This document shows, piece by piece, positions 16,155 through 24,701 of a stretch of 64,000 bases of DNA. The notes under the pieces are model-generated. The model was not told the origin of the DNA, made no database searches, and saw only the letters and a list, made by a program, of their open reading frames with translations. The position numbers and the translations under genes were made by a program. The stretch's first letter is position 1; every line of letters begins with the position of its first letter. Source of the stretch: Paenibacillus sp. DMB5 (GTDB taxonomy: Bacteria > Bacillota > Bacilli > Paenibacillales > Paenibacillaceae); NCBI RefSeq assembly GCF_001517085.1, contig NZ_LRAC01000139.1, positions 1 through 64,000 of the forward strand. The letters run 5' to 3'.

Positions 16155-16470
16155 GCTTTACAAGACAATCAAGAAGCGCTATAGCAACTTTGACGCCAGC
16201 CTTCAGGCGGTGGAGGAAGACTTGGATATGCTGAAGGACATTCCCTACGATGTCGCTGTGTCTAATATTCGTCAGCACATCATGACCAGTGACTTCCCGC
16301 CAAAGATATCGCAGATCCGAGGCCGCCTGGGGGAGCAACTGGAGCGCGAACGAATGCGCCGGCAAACTGCAGATTTGGTACACAAAATGGCAGATGCTCG
16401 ATCAAAGGCAGTGCCGCCGCCGCCAGGCATGAAGGAGGCGCTTTATGCAAGGCTTAATATCCAGCATTAA
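16132..16470 (+). CDS. Helicase loader, SPP1 G39P-like
   Basis: This 112-aa protein begins MNKLEVAKLYKTIKKRYSNF and continues MLKDIPYDVAVSNIRQHIMT, then SDFPPKISQIRG. This is the pattern of the G39P loader/inhibitor family, which escorts the replicative helicase to the initiator-bound origin. GTG at 16132 follows GAGAGGAGGAAGCC. It overlaps the initiator by 23 bases and the helicase by 26 bases, so the three are coupled. Confidence 0.82.
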   Translation: MNKLEVAKLYKTIKKRYSNFDASLQAVEEDLDMLKDIPYDVAVSNIRQHIMTSDFPPKISQIRGRLGEQLERERMRRQTADLVHKMADARSKAVPPPPGMKEALYARLNIQH

Positions 16471-17839
16471 GATGCCGCAGAACCCGGAAGCTGAAGCTGC
16501 TGTCCTGGGGGCGGTACTGATCGACAAGGAAGGCGATGCACTCGAGGCAATGCTGGAATTGCCGGTTGATGCTTTTTATAACCCGGAGCATCGGTTCATC
16601 TTCGAAGCCATCGAGCAGATCACTGAGGAGGGGCATCCGATCGACTTGGTTACGCTGACTTCCAGGATTCAGGATAACGGCCAGCTCGAGAATATCGGCG
16701 GTGTCAGTTACTTATCCAAGATCGCTCGAAGCGTTCCAACCGCGGCTAACGTGGACTATTACATCGGGATTCTGAAGGAGAAACACCTGCTCCGCGAGTT
16801 GATCCGAACGGGACTTGAACAAGCGCAGATGGCTTCCGAGAGCGAGGATCCGGCTCAGGTGCTGGCATCCGCTCAAGTCAATGCTTCTCGCTTATCCGAC
16901 CAGGCTGCACCGAAGCAGGAGTTCAAACGGATCGGTGAGGTAGCTGTCCAGGTTTACGAGGATATGGAGCATCGAGCCGTAAACAAGGCTGAGAATGGTG
17001 TCAGCGGTATCCCTTCGGGATTCGTTGACCTTGACCTTTTGACCGCCGGGTTCCAGAAGAGTGACCTCATCATCGTTGCCGCTCGCCCTTCAGTCGGGAA
17101 AACGGCGTTTGCCTTGAATGTCGCTCAAAATGTAGCGGTTCGGGCGAAGGAGACTGTAGCAATCTTCAGTCTTGAAATGTCAGCGCCGCAGCTTGTGCAA
17201 CGGATGATATGTGCTGAAGCGAATCTGGACGCGAATCATATGCGGACAGCGGACTTTGCTGAAGAGGATTGGCGGAAAGGTGCTGACGCGATTGGTATCC
17301 TGGGGAACAGCAATATCTTTATCGACGATTCGCCGACACTCACCGTCCATGAGATCCGGAATAAATGCCGCAGGCTGAAAAAGCAGCAGGGCCTTGGACT
17401 GATCCTGATTGATTACCTGCAGCTGATATCCGGAGCTGGTAAACGCAATGAGAACAGGCAGCAGGAGGTCTCCGAGATTTCACGGACCCTTAAGCAGATC
17501 GCCCGGGAGCTGGATGTCCCGGTGGTCGCACTCTCTCAGCTCAGCCGTGGGGTAGAGCAGCGCCAGGATAAACGTCCAATGCTTTCAGACCTGCGAGAAT
17601 CTGGTTCTATCGAACAGGATGCTGACATCGTAGCCTTCCTGTACCGGGATGACTACTACGACCAGCAAACTGAGAAGAAAAACATCATCGAGATCATTAT
17701 TGCGAAACAGCGGAATGGCCCACTGGGAACAGCTGAGCTTGTGTTCTTGAAGCAGTACAACAAATTCGTCAACTACGAGCGAGCACATAGTAGTGTTCCG
17801 GCTCCTCCAGACGATGTTGATAAACGAAAATGGGCGTAA
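16445..17839 (+). CDS. dnaB: Replicative DNA helicase (DnaB family)
   Basis: This 464-aa hexameric helicase has an N-terminal domain (PQNPEAEAAVLGAVLIDKE), Walker A (AARPSVGKTAF, about residues 218-228) and Walker B (LILIDYLQLI). Motif H4 is RESGSIEQDADIVAFLYR. GAAGGAGG precedes the ATG. Together with the upstream initiator and G39P-like loader it forms an autonomous replication module. Confidence 0.95.
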   Translation: MQGLISSIKMPQNPEAEAAVLGAVLIDKEGDALEAMLELPVDAFYNPEHRFIFEAIEQITEEGHPIDLVTLTSRIQDNGQLENIGGVSYLSKIARSVPTAANVDYYIGILKEKHLLRELIRTGLEQAQMASESEDPAQVLASAQVNASRLSDQAAPKQEFKRIGEVAVQVYEDMEHRAVNKAENGVSGIPSGFVDLDLLTAGFQKSDLIIVAARPSVGKTAFALNVAQNVAVRAKETVAIFSLEMSAPQLVQRMICAEANLDANHMRTADFAEEDWRKGADAIGILGNSNIFIDDSPTLTVHEIRNKCRRLKKQQGLGLILIDYLQLISGAGKRNENRQQEVSEISRTLKQIARELDVPVVALSQLSRGVEQRQDKRPMLSDLRESGSIEQDADIVAFLYRDDYYDQQTEKKNIIEIIIAKQRNGPLGTAELVFLKQYNKFVNYERAHSSVPAPPDDVDKRKWA

Positions 17840-17854
17840 GAAAGGGGAATTGCA

Positions 17855-18016
17855 ATGAAGCAGGGGAAGCGGCCGACACGTCGGCAGAAGGAAGAAATTA
17901 AAGCAAATGGATTGATCATGGATAACTGGTTTGTTGAGCGAGATACTCGTGAGGAATTAGTACTGATAAACCGGTACTCCGGCAAGCCCCGGACGATCCG
18001 GAGAGCCGTATCATGA
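17855..18016 (+). CDS. Small basic phage protein (53 aa, DUF6906-like)
   Basis: It starts MKQGKRPTRRQKEEIKANGL and has a short TRP-containing middle (MDNWFVERD). This opening is common in small Paenibacillus and Bacillus phage proteins. AAGGGGAATTGC precedes the ATG. The stop overlaps the next start (ATGA). Its function is unknown. Confidence 0.7.
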   Translation: MKQGKRPTRRQKEEIKANGLIMDNWFVERDTREELVLINRYSGKPRTIRRAVS

Positions 18017-18198
18017 GCGCCTGGAATTACTGGCATGTGTACAATCACATGCGGAATATTTACCTCAGCACCGGAGTAGCCCCGAGCAGGGACGACTTGC
18101 TGAATAAGTTCGCGGAACTGGACTCTCGTCAGATCGATGAAGGTATCGAGGAGTTTGATCTCGCAATCGGCAATCGGAAGCGAGGTGAAGCCGGATGA
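18013..18198 (+). CDS. Hypothetical early protein (61 aa)
   Basis: It has a helical segment with SRDDLLNKFAELDSRQIDEG, which may be a small helix-turn-helix. It is linked by 4-base overlaps to the genes on both sides. Confidence 0.6.
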   Translation: MSAWNYWHVYNHMRNIYLSTGVAPSRDDLLNKFAELDSRQIDEGIEEFDLAIGNRKRGEAG

Positions 18199-18386
18199 GA
18201 ACCCGTAAGCTGGTTGATCCACTCTTTCAACAAACCAATTATTTCACCGTTTGGCATGACAACGGCAAGATCGCGGGGTTGGTGTTCGTACTGGATTCAG
18301 AGCTGAAACCGCCGCGGCAGCAGGGAGGGAAGCATTATGATTCAGTTCACGGTGTACGGAGAGCCCGTCGCGCAGGGTCGGCCTAA
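18195..18386 (+). CDS. Hypothetical early protein (63 aa)
   Basis: It has an N-terminal beta hairpin (YFTVWHDNGKIAGLVFVLD). It overlaps rusA by 50 bases in another frame. The last third may be only the rusA shadow. It begins with ATGA coupling. Confidence 0.5.
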   Translation: MRTRKLVDPLFQQTNYFTVWHDNGKIAGLVFVLDSELKPPRQQGGKHYDSVHGVRRARRAGSA

Positions 18387-18750
18387 ATTCAGTTCTGCCG
18401 GTGGCTTCACCAGGGCGTATGACCCTAAGAAATCCCGGGACTACAAAGATTATGTACGGCTGGCCGCGACGGAGCACGCGCCGGCTTCGCTGCTGGAAGG
18501 GCCACTCGGAATTGCGATCACTGCTTACCGTTCAACACCTAAGAGCTTCAGCAAAAAGAAAGCTGCAGAAGCTGAACGGGGTGAGGTCCTGCCAACAACC
18601 AAGCCGGATGCTGACAACTACCTGAAAGGGGTGAAGGACGCTCTGAAGGGTGTCATCTGGAAGGATGACAGTCAGGTGGTTGAAGCATTTGTTCGCAAGC
18701 GGTACAGCAACCGTCCGCGCATCGAAGTGAAGATCAGACAAATCCAATAA
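18337..18750 (+). CDS. rusA: RusA-type Holliday junction resolvase
   Basis: This 137-aa protein cuts four-way junctions. RusA motifs are clear: an N-terminal FTVYGEPVAQGRPKF strand, KPDADNYLKGVKDAL (metal-binding aspartates) and WKDDSQVVE. GGGAGG precedes the ATG. It fits with the RecT system, resolving branched replication products before packaging. Confidence 0.93.
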   Translation: MIQFTVYGEPVAQGRPKFSSAGGFTRAYDPKKSRDYKDYVRLAATEHAPASLLEGPLGIAITAYRSTPKSFSKKKAAEAERGEVLPTTKPDADNYLKGVKDALKGVIWKDDSQVVEAFVRKRYSNRPRIEVKIRQIQ

Positions 18751-18771
18751 ACGCAAAGGGGAATGATTCGA

Positions 18772-19596
18772 ATGATGAAGGATCACGCGAAATTTACAGG
18801 AGAAATTGCAAAAGGTATTAAGATTGGTGAGTCCAGTGTTGAAGTGAAACTGCTTATTCCGCTCAGAGCAGCACTCCCACACCTTCTTTTTCTGAGCAGT
18901 AACCAGGGCGAGGAGATCAACGTGTTCCTTGGCGATCCACAAGCTGCTTTCAACTTTGATGAAGAGGAAGAAATTCATCAGGAAGTGACCGGGCGCCGCG
19001 TAACGACTGATGCTTCTGGTGTTGTAACCAGTGTAGAGCTGCGTGAAGGAGATGATCCGGATCAGGTAACGATATTCGACCAGCAGCCTGATGGGGAGGA
19101 AGTCGGCGGATCTGAGCAGGGAGATGAATCCGGTGGGGAAGCAGAAGGGGGTGCCGGGGATTCATCAGAGGGTGGTGAGTCTGCTGGAGAAGATGCTGCT
19201 GCAGGCGATGGAGATTTCCAGCCGAATTGGATTGATGAAGAGCAAGGCGGGCAGGAAGAAGAGGGCCAGAATGATGGATCTGAGGCTGCTGGTGACGCCT
19301 CTGAAGTAACGGGTTCTGATGCCGAACAGCAATCGGAAGGAGATGCCGAGGAAGATGTCGACAAAGAGCAGCTCGACGAATTCATCCTTACTGACCGTCC
19401 GATCTTTGCCGAAGTGGAGTTCGATGGCCAGCCCGTTCCGTTCCCGGACCTGCTGGAGAAGCGCCTTAGAGAAAACAAGACATGGCGTGAAATCGCCCTG
19501 GAGAACGGCATGAGAAGCGGACAGCTCTCTTCCCGGTACAGCACTTACCGGAAGCTGGCTGCAAAGAAAATGAAGGGTGGCGGAGGAGCAGCGTAA
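18772..19596 (+). CDS. Unknown protein with acidic low-complexity linker
   Basis: This protein of about 274 aa has an N-terminal domain (FTGEIAKGIKIGESSVEVKL) and a long acidic Gly/Glu/Asp/Ser stretch (about residues 100-205). A C-terminal helical domain (DLLEKRLRENKTWREIALEN, then GMRSGQLSSRYSTYRKLA) looks like a helix-turn-helix. ATG at 18772 or 18775 is preferred because AAAGGGGA ends directly before 18763. An acidic linker between two domains suggests a DNA mimic or a tethered DNA-binding head; both are guesses. Confidence 0.65.
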   Translation: MMKDHAKFTGEIAKGIKIGESSVEVKLLIPLRAALPHLLFLSSNQGEEINVFLGDPQAAFNFDEEEEIHQEVTGRRVTTDASGVVTSVELREGDDPDQVTIFDQQPDGEEVGGSEQGDESGGEAEGGAGDSSEGGESAGEDAAAGDGDFQPNWIDEEQGGQEEEGQNDGSEAAGDASEVTGSDAEQQSEGDAEEDVDKEQLDEFILTDRPIFAEVEFDGQPVPFPDLLEKRLRENKTWREIALENGMRSGQLSSRYSTYRKLAAKKMKGGGGAA

Positions 19597-19628
19597 GCTG
19601 CTTCTTCTCTTACAAGGAGGGAGCGGCC

Positions 19629-19847
19629 ATGTTTATCCTTGGACTATATGCGCTGGCACTGGATAAGTACATCGAAGTGGTTTGGGAGGCTGCCGTCCTA
19701 AAACACCGGATAGAGCAGCTGCAGCAACTGATAGATCAGGCACTGGACAACTGGGATGCAGAGGCATTCTACCAATACTCGGCTGAGCTGGCCGGACTGA
19801 AGGCGGTGCAGGGACATGGGCAAGTCAAAGCAGGTGCGGGCACCTAA
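19629..19847 (+). CDS. Hypothetical protein (72 aa)
   Basis: It has a hydrophobic start (MFILGLYALAL) then coiled coil (AAVLKHRIEQLQQLIDQALD). AAGGAGGGAG precedes the ATG. It overlaps the next gene by 32 bases. Confidence 0.6.
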   Translation: MFILGLYALALDKYIEVVWEAAVLKHRIEQLQQLIDQALDNWDAEAFYQYSAELAGLKAVQGHGQVKAGAGT

Positions 19848-20253
19848 AGATGAATCCATCCGCAGGCTGGCCGACCGGATCACCAGGGCAGTTAAGGCCC
19901 GGGGCATCACGGTACAGCGGTATGATGCTTACACGACGAACAGTGTTTATCTCAAATTTGATTATGGTGTGGCAAACAGCGTCCGGATCAGCGATCACAA
20001 TGGCAAGAAGCACTTATCCTATCGATTCAATCTGCTGACGACGCTTGATAACAGCTTCGCCGAGCTGGAGAGTGAGCACCCGCGTTACTATTACTCTCCA
20101 GATGATTTCGACCGGTTGATCAAGGCGATCATCGGGAACCGGGATGCTCAGATGGAAAAGTACGGATCGCGGCATTATGAGTTCCTCATGAACCGGAATA
20201 AAGCAGCTAACACCGACACTAAAGGATTTTGGAGTAAAGCGAGGATTGTATAA
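19816..20253 (+). CDS. Hypothetical protein (145 aa)
   Basis: This is a mixed alpha/beta protein (RITRAVKARGITVQRYDAYT, SVYLKFDYGVANSVRISDHN). Its regular beta strands suggest a small single-domain fold of a type common in phage early operons. I do not recognise it. GCAGGGACATGGG gives a weak ribosome binding site. Confidence 0.65.
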   Translation: MGKSKQVRAPKDESIRRLADRITRAVKARGITVQRYDAYTTNSVYLKFDYGVANSVRISDHNGKKHLSYRFNLLTTLDNSFAELESEHPRYYYSPDDFDRLIKAIIGNRDAQMEKYGSRHYEFLMNRNKAANTDTKGFWSKARIV

Positions 20254-20268
20254 ATGGGAGGTACTTTT

Positions 20269-20700
20269 ATGAAGGAAAAGATCAAGATGGCTCTGATCAA
20301 GCTGGAGCCAGAGCTGAAGAGATTAGCGAAGCTGATTGAGGATGCGGAGAATGAGGGTGTTTACGGTGACACTCCTCAAGAACATTATCTCCGGTCAATG
20401 AACAATAAGATTGGCAGCAAACTGGACGATGCCCGCCGGTTGCTCCGGCAAGTCAATGCTCCGGTGATTGAAGAAGGAACACTCCGGAAAAATGCTTCTG
20501 GCCGCTATGAACTGCCAAGCGGGGATTATTTCACATCAGGATCATCGATTGAATTCCTTCACTCTTACTCTGACGGCGATCAAATCTGGGTTTACTCCAG
20601 TGTCGAGCATAACGGTGAGGATTACTACATCACAAACATTCCTGATACTCCGATGGCCGGGCTGCGGGTACGAGTTAAACAGCTGCCTCTCTGGGATTAA
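20269..20700 (+). CDS. DUF5348-like phage protein
   Basis: The 143-aa C-terminal half has the pattern GRYELPSGDYFTSGSSIEFL followed by WVYSSVEHNGEDYYIT, which I associate with DUF5348. The N-terminal half is helical. ATG at 20269 is chosen since GGGAGG lies 7 bases upstream. The role is unknown. Confidence 0.65.
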   Translation: MKEKIKMALIKLEPELKRLAKLIEDAENEGVYGDTPQEHYLRSMNNKIGSKLDDARRLLRQVNAPVIEEGTLRKNASGRYELPSGDYFTSGSSIEFLHSYSDGDQIWVYSSVEHNGEDYYITNIPDTPMAGLRVRVKQLPLWD

Positions 20701-20899
20701 CATGAGCCGGCTCGACACGCTGCACCAGATCACTCGCATCTCAGAGGACAACTGCAAGGGCTGTAAGCAGCGGGCTGAAATTATCCGGGAGCATGGACAC
20801 ATTCACTTCTATGTGGATAGGCACTGCACGAAGGTTTGCCCGATCGGGGCGGAACTCAAGCGGCTGGGCACCCAGTTGGAAGGGGGACGTAAGGGATGA
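20701..20899 (+). CDS. Cys-rich zinc-finger-like protein (65 aa)
   Basis: Four cysteines are arranged as CKGC and C-x3-C-PIG (DNCKGCKQRAEI, RHCTKVCPIGAELKRLG), which should bind one zinc. The start abuts the previous stop. Similar small CxxC...CPIG proteins recur in Bacillus phages; compare 23668-23847 here. Its function is unknown. Confidence 0.7.
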
Positions 20900-21057
20900 A
20901 CTGGCGCGCTGCGACTCCCCAGCAGTTACGGATGATCGTGTGGGATACCGGCGCGCACCCGGTTCTGCGGCAGGAAGCTGCCGCGGAGCTATCCCGGCGC
21001 CGCCGGCCGATGTACGGGAAGGTCAATTTTAAGTTGAGGAAGGTGTATCCGCGATGA
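20896..21057 (+). CDS. Hypothetical basic protein (53 aa)
   Basis: It begins MNWRAATPQQLRMIVWDTGA, has a run of arginines (SRRRRPMYG) and ends KLRKVYPR. It overlaps both neighbours by 4 bases (ATGA) and may bind nucleic acid. Confidence 0.6.
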   Translation: MNWRAATPQQLRMIVWDTGAHPVLRQEAAAELSRRRRPMYGKVNFKLRKVYPR

Positions 21058-21731
21058 GTTGGTACGATGATGATTTTTACCACGAACCGAGCGAATTTGA
21101 GGAGCAGATCAATGCTCTGAAAGAATCCCTGATGAACTCAATCAAGGATGAACATAAAGCAGAGCTTGACCGGCTGCGGAAAGAAAATGAGGGACTTCAA
21201 AAGGTTAAGCGGGATTGGAATAATCTCCAATCAGAGTATGCCGGGAAAGTAAGGGCACTCTCGTATGAGAAGGACAATCTCAAGCGGCAAGTCAGGAATG
21301 AGCGATTAACTGAGCTGATGCAAGATTTTAATATTATCGCCTATCGGGCAACCACTAATAGGCTTGCTCAACCTAAATGTGATAAATGTGACGATTATCG
21401 GAAAATCAAATTCTTCTCACCTTCGGGCAAGGTGATGTCAGAAGAATGCGAATGCAGTGTGGGGATAAAAGTCTTCGTGCCAGAAGAAATGCAAGTTGCC
21501 GAGTTCGGAATTAGCCGGGATAAAACCAGCATGATGGCATGGTATCAGCGGAGATATTCAGATAGCGATCACTATAGCTCTACCCAGTATGCTGAACACA
21601 TTTATAAACCAGGCACCTCATTTGAGGAGTTGGGAAATTACTTTAGTGTATTCTTTCGTGATAAAGAAGACTGCCAACGTTACTGCGACTGGCTTACTGA
21701 GCAGGAAGCCGCCAAAAAGAAGGAGTGCTGA
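21054..21731 (+). CDS. Coiled-coil protein with Cys cluster (225 aa)
   Basis: Residues 15-85 form a coiled coil (EEQINALKESLMNSIKDEHK onward). A cluster follows (CDKCDDYRKIKFF, ...EECECSVGIKVF) that could bind zinc. The tail contains DKEDCQRYCDWLTEQEAAKK. No family is recognised. Confidence 0.65.
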   Translation: MSWYDDDFYHEPSEFEEQINALKESLMNSIKDEHKAELDRLRKENEGLQKVKRDWNNLQSEYAGKVRALSYEKDNLKRQVRNERLTELMQDFNIIAYRATTNRLAQPKCDKCDDYRKIKFFSPSGKVMSEECECSVGIKVFVPEEMQVAEFGISRDKTSMMAWYQRRYSDSDHYSSTQYAEHIYKPGTSFEELGNYFSVFFRDKEDCQRYCDWLTEQEAAKKKEC

Positions 21732-21735
21732 TCCC

Positions 21736-21879
21736 ATGAAAACAGTTATCCGGATAAGAGACGACGCTGGCCGAATCGTCGGCACGGTCCGGGAAGAGGA
21801 ACTGCCCAGCCCGGAGCAGACGCTGGTGCGATTTAGCCTGGCGTTGGTGGTGCTGGGACTGCTGCTGATGTGGCTGTAA
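21736..21879 (+). CDS. Tail-anchored membrane miniprotein (47 aa)
   Basis: A charged N-terminus (MKTVIRIRDDAGRIVGTVRE) is followed by a C-terminal hydrophobic helix (FSLALVVLGLLLMWL) ending at the stop. AAGGAGTG precedes the ATG. It probably sits in the membrane; the function is unknown. Confidence 0.6.
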   Translation: MKTVIRIRDDAGRIVGTVREEELPSPEQTLVRFSLALVVLGLLLMWL

Positions 21880-21905
21880 TTACAACAAGGCAAGGGGAGA
21901 TTGCT

Positions 21906-22172
21906 ATGAACGAACAACAACGCCGCAGGGCGTTCCAGAAAGTGAAGTCATTCAGCAATGATAAGTTTTGGGGCTGGATGAATTTTATTCACTCCCGGGC
22001 TTACGCCAAAGCCCAGCAGCACTATGAGGAGGCCATGAGCATTGTCCTGCAGCCAAAACAGGCTGCTGCGGTGTCGGCCAAGGCCAAGGAGATTCGGGAG
22101 TCTTGGGACGGCATGGCAACGATCACCATGGATGATACAGAGGCTGCCGAGCTGCAGCAGGTGGGCGTATGA
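21906..22172 (+). CDS. Hypothetical helical protein (88 aa)
   Basis: It contains MNEQQRRRAFQKVKSFSNDK and a helical AKAQQHYEEAMSIVLQPKQA. AAGGGGAG precedes the ATG. It overlaps the methyltransferase by 4 bases and so may be its accessory. Confidence 0.6.
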   Translation: MNEQQRRRAFQKVKSFSNDKFWGWMNFIHSRAYAKAQQHYEEAMSIVLQPKQAAAVSAKAKEIRESWDGMATITMDDTEAAELQQVGV

Positions 22173-23671
22173 GAGAGATCATCGTCGATTCGTTTGCCGG
22201 CGGAGGCGGGGCAAGTACCGGGATGGAGCTTGCGTTAGGCTACAGCCCGGACATTGCTATCAACCATGACCCGGATGCTATTGCTATGCACAAGGCCAAT
22301 CACCCCGAGACGGAACATTATTGTGAGGATGTTTGGGATGTTGACCCCGTGAAGGCAACCCGGGGGCGGCCTGTTGGGCTGGCTTGGTTCTCTCCGGACT
22401 GTACTCATCATAGTAAAGCCCGCGGCGGGAAGCCCCGCGAGAAGAAAATACGCGGCTTGGCATGGGTCGTAATCCGATGGGCGATTGCAGTTAAGCCACG
22501 GGTCATCATCCTTGAGAACGTTGAGGAATTCCAAGACTGGGGTCCGTTGGATGAGGAGGGCCAACCGATTCCAGAAGAGAAGGGGCGCATTTTTGAATCT
22601 TTCGTCGAGTGCCTGCGGCAGCTCGGTTATGCGGTTGAATGGCGTGAACTGGTAGCATGCGATTACGGCGCCCCTACCTCTCGGAACAGACTGTGTATGG
22701 AAATGCGCCGGGACGGCAAACCCATTGTCTGGCCGGAGCCGACACACGGATCACCCGATAGCCTTGAGGTACAGGCCGGTAAGCGGAAGCCGTGGCGGAC
22801 AGCTGCTGAAATTATTGATTGGTCCCTTCCATGCCCGAGCATCTTTGATTCCGATAAAGAGATCAAAAAGATTTACGGATTAAAAGTGAAGCGCCCATTG
22901 GCAGATAGTACACAACGTCGTATAGCTCACGGTCTTGTGAAGTTCGGATTTGACAACCCTAATCCATTTATCGTAACAGTTAACCATTCCGGTGATGGAT
23001 TTAGAGGCCAAGGTATTGATCAACCGCTCGGAACAATGACATCGAAAAACGGATATGGTCTGGTGCTCCCCTTCCTTACGAAATATCACGGGGAGATTAA
23101 AGGCCAAGAGGCTCGTGGACAGACACTTGATAGTCCTCTGCTTACGCTGGATACCTCCAATAGGTTCGGGCTGGTCACTGCAAATATCATCAAGTTCCGA
23201 GGTACAAATATTGGTCAGTCTATGAACGAGCCTCTTCACACCATTACAGCCGGCGGCAATCATCATGGTTTGGTATATGCGTTCTTGGTGGAATATTACG
23301 GGTCGAGCATTGGGCAGAGCCTTAACAGCCCTCTGCATACAATTCCGACACATGATCGCTTTGGCTTAGTAATTGTCCACGTCATGGGAGAGCCATATGT
23401 TGTAGTGGACATCGGCTTCCGAATGCTCACAGCTCGTGAGCTTTACGCAGCTCAAGGATTCCCTGGCACTTACATCATTGATGGCTACCGGGCTAATGGT
23501 CGTCCTGTACAGAAACATCAGCAGGTAGCCAAATGCGGCAATTCAGTTTCTCCTGAAATGGCGAGAGCTAAAGTTCTGGCAAGCGTCCCGGAATTGTGCA
23601 TCGGCTCCGGCCGACAGTTGGCGCTTGAGCGCTACAAGCCTGCTGCGGGGCAGATGGAGTTTAGCTTATGA
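22169..23671 (+). CDS. Orphan C5 cytosine DNA methyltransferase
   Basis: This 500-aa enzyme transfers methyl groups from SAM to cytosine C5. Motif I is DSFAGGGGASTGMELA. Motif IV is SPDCTHHS, where the catalytic Cys follows PD rather than the usual PP. Motif VI is LENVEEF, motif VIII SRNRL and motif X QVAKCGNSVSPEMA. The variable region between VIII and X has four tandem copies of a roughly 36-residue unit with the signature GQ-x4-PLhT-x7-GLV. No restriction gene is near, so it likely protects phage DNA or alters expression. Confidence 0.9.
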   Translation: MREIIVDSFAGGGGASTGMELALGYSPDIAINHDPDAIAMHKANHPETEHYCEDVWDVDPVKATRGRPVGLAWFSPDCTHHSKARGGKPREKKIRGLAWVVIRWAIAVKPRVIILENVEEFQDWGPLDEEGQPIPEEKGRIFESFVECLRQLGYAVEWRELVACDYGAPTSRNRLCMEMRRDGKPIVWPEPTHGSPDSLEVQAGKRKPWRTAAEIIDWSLPCPSIFDSDKEIKKIYGLKVKRPLADSTQRRIAHGLVKFGFDNPNPFIVTVNHSGDGFRGQGIDQPLGTMTSKNGYGLVLPFLTKYHGEIKGQEARGQTLDSPLLTLDTSNRFGLVTANIIKFRGTNIGQSMNEPLHTITAGGNHHGLVYAFLVEYYGSSIGQSLNSPLHTIPTHDRFGLVIVHVMGEPYVVVDIGFRMLTARELYAAQGFPGTYIIDGYRANGRPVQKHQQVAKCGNSVSPEMARAKVLASVPELCIGSGRQLALERYKPAAGQMEFSL

Positions 23672-23847
23672 CAACTATCAGCCCGGAAGCCAAGCAAATC
23701 TGTGAGGACAATTACAAATCAAATTGCCCGCGCTGTCCACTAAGGCCGGCCTGTGTAAAAAGCGTAAATAGCCAAGAGTCTTATGACAGGTGGCAGGCAG
23801 CCATTACTGCATTAGCTGAGCAATTAACAAGGGAGGGGCTGTCATAG
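23668..23847 (+). CDS. Four-Cys small protein (59 aa)
   Basis: It reads MTTISPEAKQICEDNYKSNC, then PRCPLRPACVKS, giving C-x7-C-x2-C-x5-C. It is probably zinc binding and similar in style to 20701-20899. It overlaps the methyltransferase by 4 bases (ATGA). Confidence 0.65.
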   Translation: MTTISPEAKQICEDNYKSNCPRCPLRPACVKSVNSQESYDRWQAAITALAEQLTREGLS

Positions 23848-23866
23848 CCCCAGGGAGGGAACGAAC

Positions 23867-24388
23867 ATGAGCCACTGGTTTTATATCACGCCTGAAGAGT
23901 ACGAACTGGCCGCAGCGATCGGCGTAGATTCAGAAAATCTTAACCGGCGCGTCCGACTGCTGGGATGGAATAAACAACGGGCACTGACCACTCCACTCGA
24001 AAAAAAGACAGACCGGCGACACTGGGCTGAAATAGCACGGCAGAACGGAATCGGATATTACACTTTCATGACCCGTGTGAATCAATGGGGATGGGATGAA
24101 GAACGGGCTGCAACAGAGCAGCTGCAAGATCGGAAAGCTACGGCAGCTAATGGCACAGAGAAGATACGGAAGATCCCGGCGGAAATTATTAGACTGACCG
24201 AGCAAAACGGCATCGCCTATCACACCATGCGCGCCCGGATCCGAAAGGGATGGGACCCACGAGAAGCGGCGACTTTGCCTGTCGCCTCTCACAGTGACGC
24301 CGGAAAGCTCGGTAAGGCTGCTGTCATTGCTAAATATGGAGACTGGAATAAGTTTTCATTCAAAGAACCTAAAAAAGTGCGGGCATAG
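23867..24388 (+). CDS. Protein with three repeated HTH-like units (173 aa)
   Basis: Three repeats each end in a Gly-Trp element: RRVRLLGWNKQRALTTPL, TRVNQWGWDEERAATEQL and ARIRKGWDPREAATLPV. Each is preceded by an AEIARQNGIGYYTF-type helix-turn-helix. A tail (GDWNKFSFKEPKK) follows. It is probably DNA-binding. GGGAGGGAACGAAC precedes the ATG. Confidence 0.7.
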   Translation: MSHWFYITPEEYELAAAIGVDSENLNRRVRLLGWNKQRALTTPLEKKTDRRHWAEIARQNGIGYYTFMTRVNQWGWDEERAATEQLQDRKATAANGTEKIRKIPAEIIRLTEQNGIAYHTMRARIRKGWDPREAATLPVASHSDAGKLGKAAVIAKYGDWNKFSFKEPKKVRA

Positions 24389-24408
24389 CCCCTATAGGAG
24401 AGATAAAC

Positions 24409-24696
24409 GTGGAAAACGTATTGATCATTTGGCTGAATGGCGCTATTGCTGATGTTGCTAAACAAGCAGTAAAGGCGGCATTGAGCTGCAGTTACAGCAT
24501 TGAGGAACGGGACCTGCAGCCGATTGATAACGGTTTTGAATTTACTTTTGACGATGAAACGGGCGGTAATGCTCGCATTGAGTTTATCAACGACGATCCG
24601 CATTTGTCGGTAAAGATAACAACGGACTTTTCCTGGGAAGCAATACCGCTGTATGACCTGGTGCAGAGCTGTTTCGACGATGAAGAGGAGGCATAA
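24409..24696 (+). CDS. Hypothetical acidic protein (95 aa)
   Basis: It has an N-terminal hydrophobic helix (VLIIWLNGAIADVAKQAVKA) and an acidic C-terminus (CFDDEEEA). The start is GTG after AGGAGAGATAAAC. The family is unknown. Confidence 0.6.
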   Translation: MENVLIIWLNGAIADVAKQAVKAALSCSYSIEERDLQPIDNGFEFTFDDETGGNARIEFINDDPHLSVKITTDFSWEAIPLYDLVQSCFDDEEEA

Positions 24697-24701
24697 CCAG
24701 T

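Noticed and set aside
22169-23847. A restriction-modification system around the methyltransferase
   Set aside because: Neighbours are small helical and zinc-binding proteins. No endonuclease motif is seen on either strand.
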